Source of the DNA: VRUE01 sp963814915
GTDB taxonomy: Bacteria > Actinomycetota > Thermoleophilia > Solirubrobacterales > 70-9
Direction of reading: 5' to 3'
Assembly: GCA_963814915.1 (NCBI GenBank)
Contig: CAWFEI010000009.1
Span: forward strand, 62,001 to 126,000
DNA length: 64,000 nt
Position numbers and translations under genes: made by a program. The stretch's first letter is position 1; every line of letters starts with the position of its first letter. Of this stretch, positions 59,311-64,000 are shown piece after piece. The notes beneath the pieces were generated by a model, which searched no databases, was not told the DNA's origin, and worked only from the letters and a program-made list of their open reading frames with translations.

Positions 59311-60324
59311 CTAGCCGATCGCGACCATGCGCTCGATCGGCACCCGCGCCCGCTCGGCGATCTCCGCCGGGACGCTGACCTCGAACTTCATCTCGCGCAG
59401 GCAGTCGCGCAGTTTCGGCAGCGTGATCATCTTCATGTACTTGCAGTAGGCCATCCGGTTGGCCTCGATCAAGCTCGCCCCCGGCGCGGCCATCTGCAGC
59501 GGGTGCAGCATGCCGTTCTCGGTGGCGACGATGTACTCGCCGTCGGGTCGCTGCTGGACGTAGTCGAGCATCTGGCCGGTGGAGAGCATGTGCACACCGT
59601 CCTCGTCGACTTCTCCCGCGGCGACGAACTCCATCACCTGGGTGACGCAGCCGCACTCGGGGTGGACGAGGAACTCGGCGTCCGGATGGGCGGCGCGCTG
59701 GGCCTTGATGTCGTCCGGGCGGATGCCGGCGTGGACGTGACACTCGCCCGGCCAGACGTGCATCGAGCGTCCGGTCCGGCGCTCGACGTAGGCGCCGAGC
59801 CACATGTCGGGGCCGAAGAGGATCTCCGTCTCGGGCCCGTGCTCGCGGAGGATGTGCTCGACGACCTTGACGGCGTTGGAGGAAGTGCAGCAGTAATCGG
59901 TCTCCGCCTTGACCTCGGCCGAGGTGTTGACGTACATGACGACGACCGCGTCGGGGCTGTGGCGCGACTTCCACTCGCGCAACTCCTCGGCGGTGATCGC
60001 GTCGGCGAGCGAGCAGCCGGCGTCCGGATCGGGGATCAGCACCGTCTTCCGCGGCGAGAGCACCGCGGCGGTCTCGGCCATGAAATGGACGCCACAGAAG
60101 GCGATGACCGACGCGCCGGAGGCGGCCGCCTGGCGAGAGAGGCCGAGTGAGTCGCCGGTGTAGTCGGCCACGTCCTGCACCTCGGGCACCTGGTAGTTGT
60201 GGGCGAGGATGACGGCATCGCGCTCCCGCGCGAGCTCGCGCACCTCGCTGGACATCTCCTCGACCTCCTCCGGGCTGAGGTCGAGCATCGGGACCGGCTC
60301 GTTGATCGTCGGCAGCTCTCTCAT
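59311..60324 (-). CDS. nadA: Quinolinate synthase
   Basis: 337 aa. ILAHNYQVPEVQDVADYTGD and the iron-sulfur cysteines in AFCGVHFMAETA, TDYCCTSSNA and HPECGCVTQV identify NadA, which condenses iminoaspartate with dihydroxyacetone phosphate to quinolinate in NAD synthesis. The ATG at 60324 gives MRELPTINEP. nadC is encoded 1 kb upstream with a DNA glycosylase between; nadB is not in the window. Confidence 0.95.
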   Translation of the reverse strand: MRELPTINEPVPMLDLSPEEVEEMSSEVRELARERDAVILAHNYQVPEVQDVADYTGDSLGLSRQAAASGASVIAFCGVHFMAETAAVLSPRKTVLIPDPDAGCSLADAITAEELREWKSRHSPDAVVVMYVNTSAEVKAETDYCCTSSNAVKVVEHILREHGPETEILFGPDMWLGAYVERRTGRSMHVWPGECHVHAGIRPDDIKAQRAAHPDAEFLVHPECGCVTQVMEFVAAGEVDEDGVHMLSTGQMLDYVQQRPDGEYIVATENGMLHPLQMAAPGASLIEANRMAYCKYMKMITLPKLRDCLREMKFEVSVPAEIAERARVPIERMVAIG

Positions 60325-60433
60325 TGGCGGTTGCCTCGAAAGACCCTGGGAGGGTCTCGCTGGTCGTATGTTCGCTGGCTTGGCCTTCGCCTGAGTCCAG
60401 TCGAATGAACTGATTGGGAGTCTAGTCGATGGC

Positions 60434-61279
60434 CTACTTGAGCAGGCGGGAGAGGCGGCGATCTTTGAGCACACGGCCGCCGGTCTGCTCCTTCGGGCAG
60501 TAGTTCGTCTGGTGCTCGGCGAAGTAGACGGCCTCGATCGTCGTGCCGCAGCGCGGGCAGGGCTCGCCCTCCCGTTTGTGGATCCGCAGCGGCATCGGCA
60601 GCTTCTCGGGCAGCTCGGGGCCGACCGTCTCCTCGTAGTGCTCGATCGCGTCGCCGAGCACGTGCAGGGCGGCGTGAAGTCGCTCGATCTCCCTGTCATC
60701 CAGCTCGGAGCCCTGCTTGAACGGCGACAGCCGCGCCTCCCAGAGGATCTCGTCCACCCAGGAACGGCCGATGCCGGCGATGTCGCCCTGGTGGCGCAGC
60801 AGCGGGTGCAGGTGGCGGGGCTGGCCGACAGCCGCCGCGAAAGCGTCCAATGCCGGGTCCGGCCAGGCTTCCGGACCGAGCCGAGCCACGGCATCGTCCT
60901 CCGGCACGGCGGCGCTCGCTAGCAGCTTGGCCCACGCACGCTGCTTCGTCCCGAACTCGCGCAAGCGCAGCTCCCGCCCGTCATCGAGCCGCACCAGCAC
61001 CCTCGACGCCCGGTCTTTGAGCGAAGCCCGCCTGTCGAAGACCCGTAGTCGTCCCGCCGACATCAAATGGATCAGAAGCGCCAGATCGCCGAACTCGACC
61101 ACTGGCATCTTGCCCACCCGCCGAATACCGCTCACCTCTCTACCCACAAGCTCGTCAAGCGACGGCTCGAAGGTCTTCATCACGTTCATCCCCGGAGCCG
61201 ACACCGATTCGACTGAAGCTCCCCCGACTGCGGCGTCGAGGCGGCGTACCGTGATCTCAACCTCGGGCAACTCGGGCAT
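60434..61279 (-). CDS. Fpg/Nei-family DNA glycosylase
   Basis: 281 aa beginning MPELPEVE, whose Pro2 and Glu3 form the active site. Lys in GKMPVVEF (beta-elimination lysine region) and the H2TH stretch ILWEARLSPFKQGSELDD are visible. The zinc-finger region reads CPRCGTTIEAVYF, then TNYCPKEQTGGR: the second pair has one Cys only, the fourth ligand replaced by Glu. It could be MutM or Nei. An upstream TTG two codons earlier is ignored because Pro must follow Met. Confidence 0.85.
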   Translation of the reverse strand: MPELPEVEITVRRLDAAVGGASVESVSAPGMNVMKTFEPSLDELVGREVSGIRRVGKMPVVEFGDLALLIHLMSAGRLRVFDRRASLKDRASRVLVRLDDGRELRLREFGTKQRAWAKLLASAAVPEDDAVARLGPEAWPDPALDAFAAAVGQPRHLHPLLRHQGDIAGIGRSWVDEILWEARLSPFKQGSELDDREIERLHAALHVLGDAIEHYEETVGPELPEKLPMPLRIHKREGEPCPRCGTTIEAVYFAEHQTNYCPKEQTGGRVLKDRRLSRLLK

Positions 61280-61325
61280 AGCCAAAGTCTGCCGACTACG
61301 CCGCTCCCGACAGGATCCGCGGGCC

Positions 61326-62198
61326 TCAGGCCGTTTCGACCAGCATGCTGAAGTCGAGTGTCGGGGCCGAGTGGGTCAGCGCGCCGACGGAGATGTAGTC
61401 GACGCCGGTCTCGGCGATCGTGCGCACGGTCTCGAGGCTGACGCCGCCGGAGGCCTCCAGGCTCGGCTTGCCCTCACCCCCGCCCTGCTGGTCGCGCAGG
61501 CGAACGGCCGCCAGCAGGACCTCGGCGTCCATGTTGTCGAGCAGCAGCCGGTCGGCTCCCGCACCGAGCGCGTAGGCGACCTCGTCCATGTTGCGACACT
61601 CGATCTCCAGCGGCATTTTGGGCTGCGCGGTGCGGGCCGCGTGGACCGCCTTCGCCACCCCGCCCGCGATGGCGATGTGGTTCTCCTTGATCAGGATCGC
61701 GTCGTAGAGCCCCATGCGGTGATTGACCCCACCTCCGGCCCCCACAGCGGCCTTCTCCAGCGCCCGTAGGCCCGGGGTCGTCTTGCGCGTGTCGAGGATG
61801 CGCGCGCCCGTGCCCGCGACCGCCTCGACGAAGCGCGCCGTCAGCGTCGCGATCCCGGAGAGCCGGCCGAGGAAGTTGAGCGCCGTTCGCTCCGCCGCAA
61901 GCAGTCCCGCCGCGGGCCCGCCGGCCAGCGCCACCTCGGCCGGCACCGCCTCGCGCCACTGCCCCTCGACGACCAGGTTGTCGATGTCCTCCACCCCGCA
62001 CCGCCTCATCGTCTCCGCGACGACGCCGAGCCCGAAGACGACCCCCGGCTCCTTCTGCACGATCCGTGCCCGCGCCCGCGCCCCATCCGGAACGGTCGCC
62101 TCCGAGGTCACGTCCCCAGCGCCGATGTCCTCGGAGAGCGCCCGCCCTACGACCGGCTCGATTTCAAGTAGATCTGTCAATTTCCAGGGGTATTTCAA
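61326..62198 (-). CDS. nadC: Nicotinate-nucleotide pyrophosphorylase (carboxylating)
   Basis: 290 aa. GAGDVTSEATVPDG at the N-terminus, RTALNFLGRLSGIATLT, ILDTRKTTPGLRALEKAAV and NHRMGLYDAILIKENHI are the QPRTase signatures. It converts quinolinate and PRPP to nicotinate mononucleotide. The start is a TTG (62198) or a second TTG at 62180; both leave the family start intact. Upstream it meets a repeat bordering the Schlafen-type gene. Confidence 0.94.
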   Translation of the reverse strand: MKYPWKLTDLLEIEPVVGRALSEDIGAGDVTSEATVPDGARARARIVQKEPGVVFGLGVVAETMRRCGVEDIDNLVVEGQWREAVPAEVALAGGPAAGLLAAERTALNFLGRLSGIATLTARFVEAVAGTGARILDTRKTTPGLRALEKAAVGAGGGVNHRMGLYDAILIKENHIAIAGGVAKAVHAARTAQPKMPLEIECRNMDEVAYALGAGADRLLLDNMDAEVLLAAVRLRDQQGGGEGKPSLEASGGVSLETVRTIAETGVDYISVGALTHSAPTLDFSMLVETA

Positions 62199-62201
62199 GT
62201 C

Positions 62202-62225
62202 TTATTACATGTGGTTGTAAGTAGG
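62202..62225 (+). repeat. Direct repeat copy A beside the AlbA/Schlafen gene
   Basis: TTATTACATGTGG, then TTGT and AAGTAGG. It ends 2 nt before the stop codon of the AlbA-domain gene. A near copy lies just upstream of the same gene at 63653. Confidence 0.55.
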
Positions 62226-62227
62226 TC

Positions 62228-63637
62228 TTATCCGGCTTTCAGCTGCCAGTAGGCACGGGGGTCTTTAGGCGACTTGCCAACCCACTCGATCACTTCCGCG
62301 TCTTTGAGGATGTTCAACTCCTTCTGCACGAGAGGCCTCGAAATGCCCAGTGCCTCCTTCAGCTCGCCAGTGCTCATCCGCCCCTCCGAACGCAGCACCC
62401 GCGTGATCGCTCTCGCGTGCTCGGGCAGCCGTTCGTCCAGCTGGCGATCCACGGGCTCGGCCAACAATTGCAACTCGACGCTACCCGAGGTCTGCCGATA
62501 GACGGGGTCGGTCAATCCCGCTTGACGCATCTCGTCGAACATGCGTCGGATTCCCTCACCGAGCTCCTGCCCGAGGCTGAGATCGGCACAGACGCGCGCA
62601 ATCCGCGGGTTACGGGCGAAGCGCATCGTCTCCAGCGGCCGGCTGAGGTCAACGAGACCGGGAAAGCGACCCGGGCTTGAGATCTCGATCCTGTCATCGA
62701 AGATCTCGACCCGGACGTGGTCGCCCACCATGCTGTAGGAGCGATGCACCGCGGCGTTGACAATCCCCTCCAACCAAGCGTCCTGCGGCACCAACGGGAT
62801 GTCTTCGAAGGACCCTTCGACGCCCAGCGCTCTGCGCCTCGGCTGCAACCGCTCGACCTGCTCCCTGGCGTGCTCCAATTGCGTCGGCATCGCTCCTTCC
62901 AGCCTGATGTCGTCGATCAGTTGCTGGCGAGCTCCCGACCCACGCTCGCGCCCTCGGTATCGCAATACGCGAATGTAGGCCTCGGGCAGGAACGTCTGTG
63001 GGCTCTCCGCAAATAGCAGGCAACCGGCGATCGTCAGCTCGTCACCATCCGCCAGGCCTCGAGCCTGCAACAGGCGCTTCGGATCATGCACGCCCATCGC
63101 AGTTGCATAACCCTCGAACATGAACTCGTCGATCGAATCGACAGATGCGCCAGAACGACCCGCCTCGTAGCTGGCCTGCCCCTTGTCGTAGAGCAACTCT
63201 CGACGCTGGGCGAAGTTGAGCCTGCGGTTCTCGTCACCGACCCGCAGGAAGACCTCGTCTTTTTGGTTCGCGTGGACCAGATCTCCGGGTTCGACTTCGA
63301 TTGCGAGAAGCTCATTCGGTTCTCCGTCGCCGTCGATGCAAGGGACCAAACGGTGCTTCGCCCGCACCGGGGGCATGCAGAAGTCGATATTTGCCTGCAG
63401 CTGGGAATTTCGCCGCTGCAAGTGGCCAAGGGTCCCCTCGATCTCGCCATCGGATAGACCGACAATCACGACTCCACCGTCTGCGTTGGCGAAGCCGATC
63501 AACGTGTTGGCCAGGTCTCGCGGTGCGATCCGGCTTGACTTCCTCTCCAGCCATTGATCCTCGGGCAATCCGGCCAGCTCGGGGCCGACAGCCTTCGGTG
63601 GCGAATTGAGCGCGCTTTCTACAGCGATGGTTCCCAT
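62228..63637 (-). CDS. AlbA_2 (Schlafen-type) putative DNA-binding protein
   Basis: 469 aa. N-terminal AlbA_2 domain: DQWLERKSSRIAPRDLANTL, ANADGGVVIVGLSDGEIEG. Middle: a GHKL-like ATP-binding region typical of such proteins (GIVNAAVHRSYSMVGDHVRV, RIEISSPGRFPG, ELGEGIRRMFDEM). C-terminus: winged helix (MSTGELKEALGISRPLVQKE). Family members include transcription regulators and phage-defence factors. ATG at 63637. Flanks and codon use look less GC-rich than neighbours, and imperfect direct repeats enclose it, suggesting acquisition. Confidence 0.8.
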   Translation of the reverse strand: MGTIAVESALNSPPKAVGPELAGLPEDQWLERKSSRIAPRDLANTLIGFANADGGVVIVGLSDGEIEGTLGHLQRRNSQLQANIDFCMPPVRAKHRLVPCIDGDGEPNELLAIEVEPGDLVHANQKDEVFLRVGDENRRLNFAQRRELLYDKGQASYEAGRSGASVDSIDEFMFEGYATAMGVHDPKRLLQARGLADGDELTIAGCLLFAESPQTFLPEAYIRVLRYRGRERGSGARQQLIDDIRLEGAMPTQLEHAREQVERLQPRRRALGVEGSFEDIPLVPQDAWLEGIVNAAVHRSYSMVGDHVRVEIFDDRIEISSPGRFPGLVDLSRPLETMRFARNPRIARVCADLSLGQELGEGIRRMFDEMRQAGLTDPVYRQTSGSVELQLLAEPVDRQLDERLPEHARAITRVLRSEGRMSTGELKEALGISRPLVQKELNILKDAEVIEWVGKSPKDPRAYWQLKAG

Positions 63638-63652
63638 ATTAGCTACTTGCAA

Positions 63653-63677
63653 TTATTGCATGTGGCATACAAGTAGG
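63653..63677 (+). repeat. Direct repeat copy B beside the AlbA/Schlafen gene
   Basis: TTATTGCATGTGG, then CATAC and AAGTAGG, near-identical to copy A. It is also half of an inverted repeat: CTACTTG at 63643 and CAAGTAG at 63670, so it may be an operator of the gene that starts at 63637. Confidence 0.55.
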
Positions 63678-63729
63678 GTTCAGAGTCCGGATCTCACGTC
63701 CATGGTCGCCGAAGCGTTTAATCCCATGA

Positions 63730-64000
63730 GTGACCGCGCTCCCGCCCTTCCAACGCCTGCTCGACCAGCACGCCGCCGACGTTATGGCGGTGCTGCGCGG
63801 CGCGGTCGGCCGCGCCGAGGCGGAAGACTGCTTCCAGGAGACCTTCCTCGCGGCGCTGCGCGCCTACCCGAAGCTGAGCGATGACGGCAACCTGCGCGGT
63901 TGGCTGCTGACGATCGCCCACCGCAAGGCGATCGACCACCACCGCGCGAACGGACGACGCCCGCTGCCGGTCGCCCAGCCCGAGATCCACGCCGGTGCGA
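63730..64000 (+). CDS. ECF-type RNA polymerase sigma factor, N-terminal part
   Basis: The first 90 codons are present; the gene runs off the right edge. GTG start gives VTALPPFQRLLDQHAADVMA, then the sigma region 2 pattern AEDCFQETFLAALRAYPKL and NLRGWLLTIAHRKAIDHHR, which contact the core enzyme and the -10 element. An ATG 4 nt upstream is out of frame. It follows the AlbA-domain gene divergently. Which ECF group it belongs to needs region 4. Confidence 0.85.
   Translation, partial: MTALPPFQRLLDQHAADVMAVLRGAVGRAEAEDCFQETFLAALRAYPKLSDDGNLRGWLLTIAHRKAIDHHRANGRRPLPVAQPEIHAGA

Overview
The window is high-GC, gene-dense DNA from an actinobacterium. Gene content (PitA-DUF47, CHAD, PHP-glycosyltransferase, S/G/T-rich surface proteins, many lipoproteins) and order (uvrC-rapZ..gap-pgk-tpiA, ftsE-ftsX-ctpA-rnr-smpB..ssrA) suggest the class Thermoleophilia (Solirubrobacterales-like). 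That placement is inference from protein character, not from a marker-gene search. Most genes lie on the minus strand in tightly coupled runs with 1-8 nt ATGA/GTGA overlaps. Many transcription units start with a TAnnnT box 7-10 nt before the start codon and no Shine-Dalgarno, so leaderless mRNAs look common.

Layout. 0-9.6 kb: tgt (cut by the edge), gpmI, tpiA, pgk, gap (lower glycolysis), a VOC protein, an ABC-2 exporter, rapZ and uvrC. 9.6-15.5 kb: a crotonase and a blue-copper lipoprotein, MaoC, a PIN/RHH toxin-antitoxin pair with a palindromic operator, and a small Tad-like set ending in an unusual TadG-VanY-lytic transglycosylase fusion. 15.5-28 kb: a phosphate/polyphosphate block with Pit plus DUF47, ppk, a truncated PHP-glycosyltransferase remnant, two half-CHAD genes, ppx, phoU, pstBACS and a PhoB-like regulator preceded by a direct-repeat PHO-box candidate. 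28-39.5 kb: uppP, an HD protein, an Rpf-like secreted protein, a second cupredoxin, a P1B-type ATPase, an APC permease, purU, a cytochrome P450, an ABC-F protein and a GAP-family membrane protein.

39.5-47.9 kb: tmRNA (ssrA, deduced encoded tag ADHEFALAA), an FAD disulfide oxidoreductase, a membrane-anchored coiled-coil/polyproline/HhH protein, smpB, a short RNase R, ctpA, ftsX and ftsE. smpB and ssrA, the two trans-translation partners, lie 3 kb apart. 47.9-50.9 kb is an accessory patch: a degenerate integrase, a second toxin-antitoxin pair, a DHFR-like protein and an IS1380-type remnant.

50.9-57.4 kb is the most intriguing region. One minus-strand operon encodes a Cx2Hx2C ferredoxin, its FAD reductase, a stand-alone ferric-reductase-like heme membrane protein, the flavin transferase ApbE and two small membrane-anchored low-complexity proteins. 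Divergently, a two-component system is coupled to a third protein of the same kind. It looks like a sensor-controlled route carrying electrons across the membrane. 57.4-64 kb: transketolase, nadA, an Fpg/Nei glycosylase, nadC, an AlbA/Schlafen-domain gene bracketed by imperfect direct repeats, and the start of an ECF sigma factor gene cut by the right edge.
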